The notes beneath the pieces were generated by a model, which was not told the DNA's origin, searched no databases, and saw only the letters and a list, made by a program, of their open reading frames with translations. The position numbers were made by a program, and so were the translations under genes. DNA of 64,000 bases from Neobacillus terrae (GTDB taxonomy: Bacteria > Bacillota > Bacilli > Bacillales > Cytobacillaceae): positions 186,001 through 250,000 of the forward strand of contig NZ_JAAOEO010000003.1 in the NCBI RefSeq assembly GCF_011393025.1. Reading direction: 5' to 3'. Shown here in pieces: positions 9,583 through 24,672 of the stretch. The first letter of the stretch is position 1. Each line of letters starts with the position of its first letter.

Positions 9583-9947
9583 TTTAGCACCTTCTTTTTC
9601 CATGCGTATGCAAGTCCTAGGACTAGCATTAATACGAAAATCAACATCTCTATTAACGCAAAAATGCCCAGTTTATTATAGGCCACAGCCCATGGATATA
9701 AAAACACTGTTTCTACATCAAAAATAACGAACATCAAGGCAAAAATATAATAACGGACATTGAACTGTACACGGGAATCGTGAAAAGGATCAATACCGCT
9801 TTCATATGTGGTATACTTCTCGTCACTTGGTTTGTGCGGACGTAAAAGCTTACCCAAAAATAATGCCACCACCGGCAGCAATACCCCAAGACACAGAAAC
9901 ACAAAAACTATCAGATAACTATTCTGATATACATTAAGAAGTTCCAT
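9573..9947 (-). CDS. nuoA: NADH-quinone oxidoreductase subunit A
   Basis: Small membrane subunit of complex I near the quinone chamber, 124 aa with three helices and the conserved loop [11 protein letters not shown] and helix [16 protein letters not shown] chose the ATG at 9947 because a GGAGGAGGGA site precedes it; the frame is open for 20 more codons but these look like leader. It is the first gene of the operon, about 60 bp below the promoter at 10006-10034. Confidence 0.96.
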   Translation of the reverse strand: MELLNVYQNSYLIVFVFLCLGVLLPVVALFLGKLLRPHKPSDEKYTTYESGIDPFHDSRVQFNVRYYIFALMFVIFDVETVFLYPWAVAYNKLGIFALIEMLIFVLMLVLGLAYAWKKKVLKWT

Positions 9948-10005
9948 GTCTATCCCTCCTCCAATGTTGTAAATTTTCATATTAATGAAACATGTAACCG
10001 AATTC

Positions 10006-10034
10006 ATTATACCATTGTATTATGGGTGTGTCGA
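10006..10034 (-). promoter_or_regulatory. sigma-A promoter of the nuo operon
   Basis: On the minus strand TCGACA (10029-10034), a 17-nt spacer and a perfect TATAAT (10006-10011) sit about 60 bp upstream of the nuoA start codon. This is one mismatch from the vegetative consensus with ideal spacing, and the only good promoter between nuoA and the atp terminator. Confidence 0.85.
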
Positions 10035-10380
10035 CAAGCCCTCTGACACATTCGAAAGCTTTTTTAGCGCTGTTTTCCTAGGTTTAACACCTGTTTTAAA
10101 TCAGTGAACAACCGGTAGGTAATCCCTTTCGAATAAGGTATGAGTAATTCGGAATGCATACTTCCTTACTCCCATTTAATTACAAACAATTGACCTTGTC
10201 AGTGAGGTTTGTCAACATTGTTAAAATTTTTTCATTTGGCTATGAACTTTCCAATCTATTTTTCAATTGCACAGGGCTCGCCTTACTATCTTAGTGAAAG
10301 AGGATGATGAATATTCCATTTTCCTTCTATTGGAAAAAATAAGAGGACAGGCCACCGCGAATATTCGTCTATATATTAGT
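10035..10380. other. Non-coding spacer upstream of nuo, nothing recognised
   Basis: About 345 bp with no convincing gene. It has short imperfect inverted repeats (for example TTGACCTTGTCAGTGAGGTT around 10193) but no T-run terminator, riboswitch or promoter that I can support. It could hold upstream regulatory DNA for the nuo promoter. Confidence 0.4.
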
Positions 10381-10474
10381 AAAACTAGCATACGCCAAGT
10401 CCTTTTGGCGTATGCCCTAGTTTTGCTGTTTATGCGTTCAGAATTTATAGATATAAAACCTGATTAGCTAAAAA
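10381..10474. repeat. Dispersed hairpin element family 2, copy 1
   Basis: An 18-bp stem (AAAACTAG + CATACGCCAA pairing with TTGGCGTATG + CTAGTTTT, 2-nt bulge) is followed by a conserved tail GCGTTCAGAATTT ... CTGATTAGCTAAAAA, which contains a second small inverted repeat. Related copies lie at 23221, 24019 and 44347. Confidence 0.75.
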
Positions 10475-10591
10475 GTCAAGCTTCTGACAGGCTATGTAAT
10501 AATGATATTTTTCAAGTTTAAACTTCCTTAAATATTTATATAAAATCAGGCTACAACCTGTTAGATCGCTGTACCAACTAGTTTTATCCCG

Positions 10592-10799
10592 CCTCGTTTC
10601 TTGAAGCAGCCTCACGAGGACATTCCTCTTACCTTCATACAGAGATTTATCCTTGAAACACCTTCTCGAGGACACTTCTCTTCCTCTTATACAAAGATTT
10701 GTCCTTGAAACACCTTCTCGGGGACATTTCTATTCCTCTCATACAAAGATTTGTCCTTGGAACAGAATCTCGAGGACTTTTCTCTTTCTCCCATAAAAA
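10592..10799. repeat. 52-bp tandem repeat, about four copies
   Basis: Units start at about 10592, 10644, 10696 and 10748, each 52 bp. The consensus begins GATTTGTCCTTGAAACACC, continues TTCTCGAGGACA and ends in a pyrimidine-rich CTCTTATACAAA. TGTCC near the start and GGACA in the middle can pair, so each unit can form a small hairpin. The array ends exactly where the atp terminator T run begins. The period is not a multiple of three and no gene is present. Confidence 0.85.
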
Positions 10800-10828
10800 A
10801 AAGCGAAGGTCCTTTAAGGACCTTCGCT
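10794..10828 (-). terminator. Rho-independent terminator of the atp operon
   Basis: A perfect 11-bp stem AGCGAAGGTCC/GGACCTTCGCT with a short loop is followed on the minus strand by eight T residues, 17 bp after the atpC stop. Confidence 0.95.
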
Positions 10829-10844
10829 CATATTATTATTTTTA

Positions 10845-11255
<411 letters not shown>

Positions 11256-11273
11256 TTACCCTCCTGGCAGGTT

Positions 11274-12764
<1,491 letters not shown>

Positions 12765-12775
12765 TCAAAAAAATA

Positions 12776-13639
<864 letters not shown>

Positions 13640-13682
13640 TCACCACCCTTTTCAAAGTTTGTCATCAGACTAGTCATATCAA

Positions 13683-13797
13683 TGTCTAGCTACAGCGCCT
13701 AGACCCTCGAGGTCGCTTCGGTCCTTCCGATGAAGTCAGGACTTCACCTACAGGCACTCCAGCGCTTGTCGGGTCTTAGCAAGGCGCTTCCGCTTTT

Positions 13798-13800
<3 letters not shown>
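13683..13800. repeat. Dispersed intergenic element family 1, copy A, inside the atp operon
   Basis: 118-bp element beginning TGTCTAGCTACAGCGCC and ending AAGGCGCTTCCGCTTTTCTA, lying between atpA and atpG. The same ends bound copies B, C and D (21492, 35909, 44504) and a minimal copy E (43683). Its right end overlaps the atpA stop codon. Confidence 0.85.
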
Positions 13801-16415
<2,615 letters not shown>

Positions 16416-16529
16416 TCACTTACGAAAACTAAGTTTATGGTTTGTCCCACACAACATCATTTACTTAAGACATAAATGAATGGCGAAGGTTTGATTTCTC
16501 CTCTCCGCCATTAGTATTCTTCGATAAAA

Positions 16530-17531
<1,002 letters not shown>

Positions 17532-17548
17532 TCACCTCGCTTCCTGTG

Positions 17549-17917
17549 TTATTTATGTAAAGATTGAAGAAAATAATCTATCATAATGACAATATATGAT
17601 GTCATTAGTCCCAAAACTAGAGCAGGAATATTAAAATCCCCCGGATATCTTAATGCGATTATTACGGCAATTCCCGCTGTCGCCATTCTTGAAAGCGATC
17701 CTAACGAGCGGACTTTTTTCCCCTCTGAAACAGCTTTATCAAAGCTTTCTGTTTTTCTTACTAATAACCAGAGATTTAGAAAACTGAAGCAAGTTCCGAG
17801 GATTAAACCCAAAAAAATAGATTTATAAGAAGTAAAGCCCCAGCCTAAAACATATGCAGACAACAAAAAAAACACCATTCTCTGTTGCTTTTTGTACATT
17901 TGTCTAAAATCTGGCAT
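17549..17917 (-). CDS. atpI: ATP synthase subunit I
   Basis: Small membrane protein (122 aa, four helices) encoded at the front of atp operons; AtpI is thought to help c-ring assembly or Mg uptake. Cues are position, length and the pattern of a basic N-terminus (MPDFRQMYKKQQRMVFFLLS) followed by helices. It starts 6 bp after the small gene upstream with a GGAG site. Confidence 0.85.
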   Translation of the reverse strand: MPDFRQMYKKQQRMVFFLLSAYVLGWGFTSYKSIFLGLILGTCFSFLNLWLLVRKTESFDKAVSEGKKVRSLGSLSRMATAGIAVIIALRYPGDFNIPALVLGLMTSYIVIMIDYFLQSLHK

Positions 17918-17923
17918 GGTGGT

Positions 17924-18145
17924 TTATTCTCCTGAATAGAAATGGCGGATTGAAAGGAGCATTGAATATGTGCCAGCGGCTAAACCCAGCAACAATCCGA
18001 TAATTAAGAAAAGCGGCTCTGTGTCCCAATGCCGATCCAGCCATCTTCCTAGGAAAATTCCTATCAGAATGGATCCGACTAATTGAGAGACAATAGCTGA
18101 CATGAGAGCCATTGCTTGTAACGGATGGCGGTCATTTCGACGCAT
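17924..18145 (-). CDS. AtpZ/AtpI-family membrane protein, first gene of atp operon
   Basis: 73-aa protein with two membrane helices (ALMSAIVSQLVGSILIGIFL and EPLFLIIGLLLGLAAGTYSM) joined by a short LDRHWDTEP loop, as in AtpZ-type proteins that partner AtpI. I chose the ATG at 18145 because GAGAGG precedes it; an upstream ATG at 18163 has no ribosome site. It is the first gene below the atp promoter, about 130 bp away. Confidence 0.75.
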   Translation of the reverse strand: MRRNDRHPLQAMALMSAIVSQLVGSILIGIFLGRWLDRHWDTEPLFLIIGLLLGLAAGTYSMLLSIRHFYSGE

Positions 18146-18275
18146 AACATCGCATCCTCTCATTTAGAGAATGTGAAAAAGGCAACTAGAAAATAATTGA
18201 GAGTTTTCCAACATATTCACGTGTCGAATATTAGAATGAAAATGGTGAAAACCCTACCATTTTATGCCCTTTGTA

Positions 18276-18304
18276 AGCATACAATAGCCCCTAGTCAATG
18301 TCAA
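18276..18304 (-). promoter_or_regulatory. sigma-A promoter of the atp operon
   Basis: On the minus strand a perfect TTGACA (18299-18304), a 17-nt spacer and TATGCT (18276-18281). The leader to the first gene is about 130 nt. A second TATAAT at 18334-18339 lacks a good -35 box. Confidence 0.85.
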
Positions 18305-18375
18305 TGCATTTGGAGTGAATTTCTTCACAAACTCATTATACCAAACAAGGTATTCCTATAGTTAATAAATTAGCG

Positions 18376-18411
18376 AAAAAAGAGACAGGAATTATTTCAA
18401 TTCCTGCCAAT
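18376..18411 (-). terminator. Terminator overlapping the subtilase stop codon
   Basis: The minus strand can pair GCAGGAATT with AATTCCTGT around GAAAT, followed by TCTCTTTTTT. The left arm contains the last sense codon and the TGA stop of the peptidase gene. Confidence 0.8.
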
Positions 18412-20625
18412 TTCTTCTTTTTCCGGAAAGATTAATTCCGTTTCAATATAATCTTCCTGATTTGCCTTTTTTGCAAAGACCTTTGCAAGATATCTTCCCT
18501 CTTCAGGAATCATCTCAGCAGCAATCTCCTTTTGAATCATCCCCCTCTTCAAATTCCGGCTTATATCTAGGAATCCAACAAAGCGATAGTCTTCCGGATT
18601 AAAAAGTGCGATGCCAAATTCATCCGCCCCGCCAGGTAAATAAACCTCATACCTGAAGGTTCCCGGTTTATCTCCCTGCGTCAAATCAAACCCCATAACC
18701 CTTGGATACCCAGGCTCCTCAACCACATACAAATAGGGAATTCCTATTACGTTTGTTCCATCTTCCAATTCAAGCCGGCCGTCATAAATCTTTTTCCGCG
18801 ATAATATTTCATCTACCCTGAGCCCTACTTTCACTCTCCGGCTTTCGCCAGGATTAAGCGTGAATGATAGAGGAAGCTGCCAATCTAATCCTTCCTCCGC
18901 TTCAGGCATCCGAAAAGAATATGTTCTGGTCTTTAAGCTTTTATTTTCAATGGTTAAAACCGCTTCGCTCTGGTCACTCAGGCCTGATGTCCCAAACTTT
19001 CCAAAGTGGAGCGATGCTGGCAGCACGAGTGAGGCAGCCTGAACAGCCTCCAGGATTTGCACTCTTCCAGCCCCCTGTTCATAAGTTCGGTAGGGCTTTT
19101 GGATTCCTTTGGAGATAGGCTTGGCTGTGTTCATCAGGGCTGCTTTTACTTCGAGCGGTGACCAATCAGGATGCGCCTGACGGATTAGTGCGCAAGCCCC
19201 GGCAACATGAGGGGCTGCCATGCTTGTGCCTTGAAGTGCCATGTAGCCCCCGGGAATCGTACTGTTAATGGCTACTCCGGGGGCAACAACGTCCGGCTTA
19301 ATTTCCCAAGTACCCGTAACAGGACCCCGCGAGCTAAATGCTGCAAGCCTGTCCTGTTCCTCTTCCATACTTATCCGTATCGAATTATTTCCTAATTCTA
19401 TCTGTTTTTTTAAAAATTCTCCCGTCTTTTTACTGACAGAGACAACGGGAATATGAAGCGCTTCTTCTAAATTCCCGATAAAACTTCCATTCGTATTATT
19501 ATAAATTACTACACCTTTGGCGCCTGCATTCTGTGCATTTTTGGCCTTTTTCGTAAAGGTAGTAGAGCCCCTTTTTATCAGGACAAATTTATTTTTTGCA
19601 TCTGATAGCTCTACTTTTTTCCCCATTCCGGCTACAGTCAGCTCCATTGATCTGCTGGTATCCCACTGACCTGAACCCGCCATAGGTTCCAAACGGATTT
19701 TTTCACTAGTTCCTTCTATTAATAAGAAAGGAATATTCATTATAGGTGTTGAAGCCCCTACTGAAATGGCTTTTGAAGCTGTGCCAGGTGAACCAACCGA
19801 CCACACATTGGGCCCTGAATTTCCAGAGGCTGCTACTGCGACAATTCCCTTATCGACAGCTTTGTTAAGAGCAAGACTGATGGGAAGGTCCGGACCATTT
19901 ATCTCGTTTCCTAATGATAGATTTAGGACATCCACCTTATCCTTAATAGCCTGTTCAATTGCAGAAAGAATTTGTTCTGTTGTTCCAGATCCACCCGGGC
20001 CCAGCGCCCTGTAGGCAATAATCTTTGCTTCCGGAGCCACGCCCTTTATTTTTCCATTGGCAGCAATAATCCCCGCAACATGGGTTCCGTGAATAGTCGG
20101 GAGACCCTGCTGAACCTTTGTTTCCATTGGGTCGGCATCACCGTCTACCAAATCATGGCCTCCTGAGTAGTTATTCCTGAGGTCCGGATGTGTATAATCA
20201 AGGCCTGTATCGATTACTCCAACTGTAATTCCTTTCCCCGTAAGACGCCTGTCAAGCTTATCAAAATAACCGCGTACCGCTTCTCCCCCTATCATCTTTA
20301 TGTTTTCCTCCATATCAGCCTGATAGGAATAGGCAGGTGAAATCTTCATAATGTCCTCTTTGAAGGAGAGTTTGCCAATAGTCTCAGCATCCCCTTTAAC
20401 AGAAAAACCATAAAGCGCCTCAGAGAAAATATGACGAAGCTGGAGTCCAGGATAAGAGGAGAGCAGCGCTTTAATCTGGGATTCTGTTTTAGGCTCCTTT
20501 AAAAGCACAATAGCAATTTGTTCCTTTTCATAGGGAACAGGAGGAACCACAAGCGGTCTTCCAATTGCCATTGCTGTACCTGGTAAAATGAGGAAAACCG
20601 CTAAAGCGGCAGCAAGAAATTTCAT
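18397..20625 (-). CDS. Secreted S8 family serine peptidase with PA domain (Vpr-like)
   Basis: Extracellular subtilisin-type protease, 742 aa. In order: signal peptide (about 1-20, ending GTAMA), an I9-type propeptide (about 35-100), and the catalytic domain with Asp139 (VIDTGLDYTHPDL), His179 (HGTHVAGI), oxyanion Asn in AASGNSGPN and Ser468 (GTSMAAPHVAGA). A protease-associated domain is inserted at about 335-415, and a beta-rich tail follows (about 540-740). The layout matches Vpr-type subtilases. The ATG has GGGGTAGGG. It is a monocistron with its own terminator. Likely role: protein degradation outside the cell; the exact substrate is unknown. Confidence 0.92.
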   Translation of the reverse strand: MKFLAAALAVFLILPGTAMAIGRPLVVPPVPYEKEQIAIVLLKEPKTESQIKALLSSYPGLQLRHIFSEALYGFSVKGDAETIGKLSFKEDIMKISPAYSYQADMEENIKMIGGEAVRGYFDKLDRRLTGKGITVGVIDTGLDYTHPDLRNNYSGGHDLVDGDADPMETKVQQGLPTIHGTHVAGIIAANGKIKGVAPEAKIIAYRALGPGGSGTTEQILSAIEQAIKDKVDVLNLSLGNEINGPDLPISLALNKAVDKGIVAVAASGNSGPNVWSVGSPGTASKAISVGASTPIMNIPFLLIEGTSEKIRLEPMAGSGQWDTSRSMELTVAGMGKKVELSDAKNKFVLIKRGSTTFTKKAKNAQNAGAKGVVIYNNTNGSFIGNLEEALHIPVVSVSKKTGEFLKKQIELGNNSIRISMEEEQDRLAAFSSRGPVTGTWEIKPDVVAPGVAINSTIPGGYMALQGTSMAAPHVAGACALIRQAHPDWSPLEVKAALMNTAKPISKGIQKPYRTYEQGAGRVQILEAVQAASLVLPASLHFGKFGTSGLSDQSEAVLTIENKSLKTRTYSFRMPEAEEGLDWQLPLSFTLNPGESRRVKVGLRVDEILSRKKIYDGRLELEDGTNVIGIPYLYVVEEPGYPRVMGFDLTQGDKPGTFRYEVYLPGGADEFGIALFNPEDYRFVGFLDISRNLKRGMIQKEIAAEMIPEEGRYLAKVFAKKANQEDYIETELIFPEKEEIGRN

Positions 20626-20659
20626 TGTGATCCCTACCCCTTTTTAGAATTTCATCTTT

Positions 20660-20763
20660 TCCGCCAATTTTGGTCTCTTTTCCGCGAAAATCCCATACTT
20701 ATCCGCCGAATTTGCGGACTATTCCGCGAAATTCCCACTCTTTTCCGCATTTATAGGGTTTTC
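20660..20763. repeat. Exact 21-bp-period array, TCCGC type, about five units
   Basis: Units begin with TCCGC at 20660, 20681, 20702, 20723 and 20744, each exactly 21 bp apart, for example TCCGCGAAATTCCCACTCTT plus T. The array lies just upstream of the subtilase start, where its promoter should be. No gene runs through it. Confidence 0.85.
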
Positions 20764-20782
20764 ATTAAAAAGGAAAGTATAC

Positions 20783-20812
20783 AAAAAGCCAGCCGACTCG
20801 GCTGGCTTTTTC
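20783..20812. terminator. Terminator after upp (symmetric)
   Basis: Stem AAAAAGCCAGCCGA/TCGGCTGGCTTTTT with T runs on both strands, 6 bp after the upp stop. It can terminate upp on the minus strand and would also stop plus-strand transcripts. Confidence 0.93.
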
Positions 20813-20817
20813 TCTTA

Positions 20818-21462
<645 letters not shown>

Positions 21463-21491
21463 TTAAATTTTCTTTTGGAACTTTTAATTAA

Positions 21492-21772
21492 TGTCTAGCT
21501 CCAGCGCCCAGCGAGTTTTCAACTTCGAAAAGTCTATTTGAATATCTTGCATCAAGTATGACCGTTAGGTGATACTTGGTGCATCTAGAGGCCAACCCAC
21601 TTCTCCCTACGATAAGTCAACAACGAATCGCTTTGCTCTTCGTGTTTCCTTTATATCAGTCGAAACGGAGGCCTGCAGGAAGCAGGTCAGAAAGGCGTTG
21701 CCACAGGACGTGGCGAATTTAGCCTTTCTTCATATCCCTTACACCGCTTAACGGGTCGCTTACGCTTTTCTA
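21492..21772. repeat. Dispersed intergenic element family 1, copy B
   Basis: 281-bp element between upp and glyA with ends TGTCTAGCTCCAGCGCCC and CGCTTACGCTTTTCTA. The left half contains TGCATCAAGTAT paired at a distance with ATACTTGGTGCA, and closely matches copy D. The rest of the roughly 500-bp upp-glyA gap holds only this element and the glyA terminator. Confidence 0.85.
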
Positions 21773-21910
21773 TTTAAGTTCTGCAAAAATAAGCAAATCA
21801 TGTCGCAAACTTTGCCTTTTCACACTTCGTCTAATTTTACAGAAAAATATTTCATTGGGCAACTATGATAAATTAAAAAAACACCAATCCTTCGACACGC
21901 AATTCAAAAA

Positions 21911-21941
21911 GAAAAAACCGGCCCAATGATATGGCCGGTTA
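21911..21941 (-). terminator. Terminator of glyA
   Basis: Stem AACCGGCC/GGCCGGTT with AT-rich loop, then TTTTTTC on the minus strand, immediately after the glyA stop. Confidence 0.92.
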
Positions 21942-21949
21942 AAAGGTAA

Positions 21950-23191
21950 TTATAGTTCTGGATAAAGGGTAAATTTACCTGTCAAAGCTTCAACGCGCTT
22001 ACCTGCTTCAGCAAGAGTTTCTTCATTTTCATGGTTTTTAAGAGCCAGGGAAATGATAGAAGCAACTTCATCCATATCCTCCAGGCCAAACCCGCGGGTC
22101 GTAACCGCTGCAGTTCCGATTCGGATTCCGCTAGTCACAAATGGACTTTCAGGATCAAAAGGAATGGTATTTTTATTTACTGTAATGCCGATATCATCAA
22201 GAACTTTTTCCGCAACCTTACCTGTTAAGCCAAGTGAACGAAGGTCAATAAGAAGTAGGTGGTTATCCGTTCCGCCTGATACAAGTTTCAAGCCTTCTTT
22301 TTGCAGACCCTCAGCAAGACGCTTAGCATTTTCGATAATCTGCTTGGAATATTCCTTGAAGCTGTCCTGAAGAGTTTCACCAAAAGCTACTGCTTTTGCT
22401 GCAATGACATGCATAAGTGGTCCGCCCTGGATGCCAGGGAAGATGGATTTATCGATCTTTTTAGCCCATTCTTCCTTGCAGAGGATCATTCCTCCGCGAG
22501 GTCCGCGTAATGTTTTATGAGTTGTGGTTGTAACAAAATCAGCATAAGGAACTGGGCTTGGGTGCAAGTCTGCTGCAACAAGGCCAGCAATATGCGCCAT
22601 ATCAACCATAAAGTAAGCTCCTACCTCATCAGCGATTTCACGGAACTTTTTAAAATCAATTTCACGAGGATAGGCACTTGCTCCAGCAACAATGAGCTTT
22701 GGCTTATGCTGACGGGCTTTTTCCAAAACGTCGTCATAATTAATTCTGTGTGTATTTTCATCCACGCCATATTCAACGAAATTATATTGAACACCACTGA
22801 AGTTAACAGGACTTCCGTGTGTAAGATGTCCGCCATGGGATAAATTCATGCCCAGCACAGTATCGCCGTGCTCCAGAATTGTAAAATAAACGGCCATGTT
22901 TGCCTGAGCACCTGAGTGCGGCTGAACATTTACGTGTTCCGCACCAAATATTTGCTTAGCGCGATCGCGTGCAATATTTTCAGCTATATCAACATATTCG
23001 CAGCCGCCGTAGTAACGTCTGCCCGGATATCCTTCTGCATATTTATTTGTAAGAACAGAGCCTTGTGCTTCCATTACAGCTTCACTTACAAAGTTCTCTG
23101 ATGCAATCAATTCAATTTTTGTGCGCTGACGGCCCAATTCCTGCTGCATTGCCTCAAAAAGCTGTGGATCCTGCTGTGCCAAATGTTTCAT
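21950..23191 (-). CDS. glyA: Serine hydroxymethyltransferase
   Basis: PLP enzyme interconverting serine and glycine with tetrahydrofolate, the main one-carbon source. 413 aa. The PLP lysine lies in [16 protein letters not shown]; the N-terminus [20 protein letters not shown] and [15 protein letters not shown] are family signatures. Strong site GAGGGGGATAAACC. It is monocistronic, between ywlG and upp. Confidence 0.98.
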   Translation of the reverse strand: MKHLAQQDPQLFEAMQQELGRQRTKIELIASENFVSEAVMEAQGSVLTNKYAEGYPGRRYYGGCEYVDIAENIARDRAKQIFGAEHVNVQPHSGAQANMAVYFTILEHGDTVLGMNLSHGGHLTHGSPVNFSGVQYNFVEYGVDENTHRINYDDVLEKARQHKPKLIVAGASAYPREIDFKKFREIADEVGAYFMVDMAHIAGLVAADLHPSPVPYADFVTTTTHKTLRGPRGGMILCKEEWAKKIDKSIFPGIQGGPLMHVIAAKAVAFGETLQDSFKEYSKQIIENAKRLAEGLQKEGLKLVSGGTDNHLLLIDLRSLGLTGKVAEKVLDDIGITVNKNTIPFDPESPFVTSGIRIGTAAVTTRGFGLEDMDEVASIISLALKNHENEETLAEAGKRVEALTGKFTLYPEL

Positions 23192-23220
23192 GGTTTATCC
23201 CCCTCAGTTCTTTTATATTA

Positions 23221-23308
23221 GAAAAACCGGGCATTCGAACAAGCATTATGGCGAATGTCCTAGTTTTACTTAAACGTTCAGAATTTTTAATTCTGATTAG
23301 CTAAAAAA
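23221..23308. repeat. Dispersed hairpin element family 2, copy 2
   Basis: Between glyA and ywlG. The stem pairs GGCATTCG with CGAATGTCC and flanking AAAAAC with GTTTTA; the tail ACGTTCAGAATTTTTAATTC continues into TGATTAGCTAAAAAA as in copy 1. The stem bases differ from copy 1 on both arms. Confidence 0.75.
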
Positions 23309-23352
23309 CAATCTTTAGAAAATTCCCATTTTAGTTTAGCATGTTCATGCCT

Positions 23353-23379
23353 AAAAAAGAAAGGACAACTATCCTTTCT
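23353..23379 (-). terminator. Terminator after ywlG
   Basis: Stem GAAAGGA/TCCTTTC with loop CAACTA and six T residues on the minus strand. Confidence 0.8.
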
Positions 23380-23411
23380 CCCAAAAAAGAAAGGACCCTA
23401 TTGATGGAGTC

Positions 23412-23987
23412 CTAGTGGCAAGCTTGATTACTATTTGTTTTTTCGTATACGGCTCTCTCTCCGCCAATTAATTTTGGCCTTGTTTTTGCTAAGGTTACAT
23501 GTGCACCGCCGACGCTCTTTTGTTTAATACGCACCGGAACGGCCACATGCTTTAAGTGCATCCCGATAAAGGTGTCGCCAATATCAATTCCCGCCTCAGC
23601 TTTCAAAAATTCTACCACCGACGGGTTTTCCATATGCTCGTACGCAAAGGTTCCCATTGCTCCCCCAGCATTACGAACCGGGATTACAGAAACAGCCTCC
23701 AAATTCCGGGTATCAGCTGTACGACTTTCCACTACCAGTGCACGATTTAGATGCTCACAGCATTGAAAAGCAAGCTCCACACCCGTTTCCTCCTGAAGCT
23801 TTTTCAATTGGCGAAAAATCATTTCCGCTACATCGAAGGTCCCGGCTGTGCCTATTTTCTCGCCTATAACCTCACTTGTACTGCAGCCAACCACTAATAA
23901 AGCTCCGGGCTTAAGATCTGCCTGCTCCTTAAATTGGCTTATAACAGAAGCAAATTCTTTTTCCCATTGTTCAAGAGTCTCTGCCAT
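23412..23987 (-). CDS. ywlG: TIGR01440/DUF436 family protein (YwlG)
   Basis: 191-aa conserved soluble protein of unknown function, next to rpiB and glyA in many Bacillaceae. Cues include [34 protein letters not shown] and [20 protein letters not shown], which identify the family and include conserved Cys/His residues. GGAGGGAATGCAAAG precedes the ATG. Function not known; I do not infer one. Confidence 0.88.
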   Translation of the reverse strand: MAETLEQWEKEFASVISQFKEQADLKPGALLVVGCSTSEVIGEKIGTAGTFDVAEMIFRQLKKLQEETGVELAFQCCEHLNRALVVESRTADTRNLEAVSVIPVRNAGGAMGTFAYEHMENPSVVEFLKAEAGIDIGDTFIGMHLKHVAVPVRIKQKSVGGAHVTLAKTRPKLIGGERAVYEKTNSNQACH

Positions 23988-24018
23988 CTTTGCATTCCCT
24001 CCATTTTTTCCGGGTAGG

Positions 24019-24090
24019 ATTAGAAAAACTTAGAATCGCCAAGTCCTTTTTAGGCGGATAACCTTGTTTTTCTCTATTTAGCCAAGAAAT
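24019..24090. repeat. Dispersed hairpin element family 2, copy 4 (divergent)
   Basis: Between rpiB and ywlG: AGAAAAAC, TCGCC, the shared loop AAGTCCTTTT, GGCGGAT, then GTTTTTCT and a tail ATTTAGCCAAGAAAT. It retains the stem and loop but has lost most of the right tail. Confidence 0.55.
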
Positions 24091-24095
24091 AAGCT

Positions 24096-24542
24096 TTACA
24101 AATTCTGATTTTCGTATTCAGAAATCTTTCCAATTCTGTTTGAGTGGCGTCCTGCCTGAAATTCTTCTGTCAACCAAACTTCTGCAATTTCTCTTGCCAG
24201 TCCTGGTCCAATTACACGTTCACCCATCGCAAGAATATTGCTGTCGTTATGCTGGCGTGTTGCTCTTGCGCTGAACGTATCATGAACAAGCGCACAGCGA
24301 ATTCCTTTTACTTTATTCGCCGCAATGCTCATACCGATGCCTGTACCGCAAATTAAAATACCCCGGTCAAATTCACCGTTTGCAACCTTTTCTGCTACCG
24401 GAAGGGCATAATCCGGATAATCCACCGAAGTGCTGCATTCACAGCCAAAATCTTTATATTCAATGCCCAGTTCCTCTAATAATCCCGCAATTTCTTTTCT
24501 AATATTTACTCCGCCGTGATCTGAAGCCAGCGCTACTTTCAT
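24096..24542 (-). CDS. rpiB: Ribose 5-phosphate isomerase B
   Basis: Interconverts ribulose 5-phosphate and ribose 5-phosphate (RpiB/LacAB family), 148 aa. It shows ASDHGG at the N-terminus, the catalytic cysteine in CGTGIGMSIAANK and the GERVIGPGLA stretch. I chose the ATG at 24542 (MKVALASDHGG) with AAGGAGG upstream; ten upstream in-frame codons are leader. It may be a LacAB-type isomerase, but context (ywlF position) favours RpiB. Confidence 0.95.
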   Translation of the reverse strand: MKVALASDHGGVNIRKEIAGLLEELGIEYKDFGCECSTSVDYPDYALPVAEKVANGEFDRGILICGTGIGMSIAANKVKGIRCALVHDTFSARATRQHNDSNILAMGERVIGPGLAREIAEVWLTEEFQAGRHSNRIGKISEYENQNL

Positions 24543-24631
24543 ACTCCCTGCCTCCTTAAAAATACCGTTCAATTAAAACTCCATTTTTATTTTGACACAT
24601 TCAGTCGAAATTATAAAGCTATTGATTTTTT

Positions 24632-24669
24632 GAAAAATAAAAGCCCCCTCCTGACCTAGAGAGAGCTTC
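24632..24669 (-). terminator. Terminator of the chemoreceptor gene
   Basis: Minus-strand AAGCTCTCTC pairs with GAGGGGGCTT (three G-U pairs) before TTTATTTTT, just after the stop codon. Confidence 0.7.
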
Positions 24670-24672
24670 ATA

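Noticed and set aside
10267..10675. Two small open frames upstream of nuo (10267-10467 plus, 10445-10675 minus)
   Set aside because: They run through the family 2 element and the 52-bp array, lack ribosome sites and give no recognisable protein.
23221..23270. PurR box before glyA
   Set aside because: The CATTCG/CGAATG arms belong to the family 2 hairpin, and the flanks do not match the PurR consensus.
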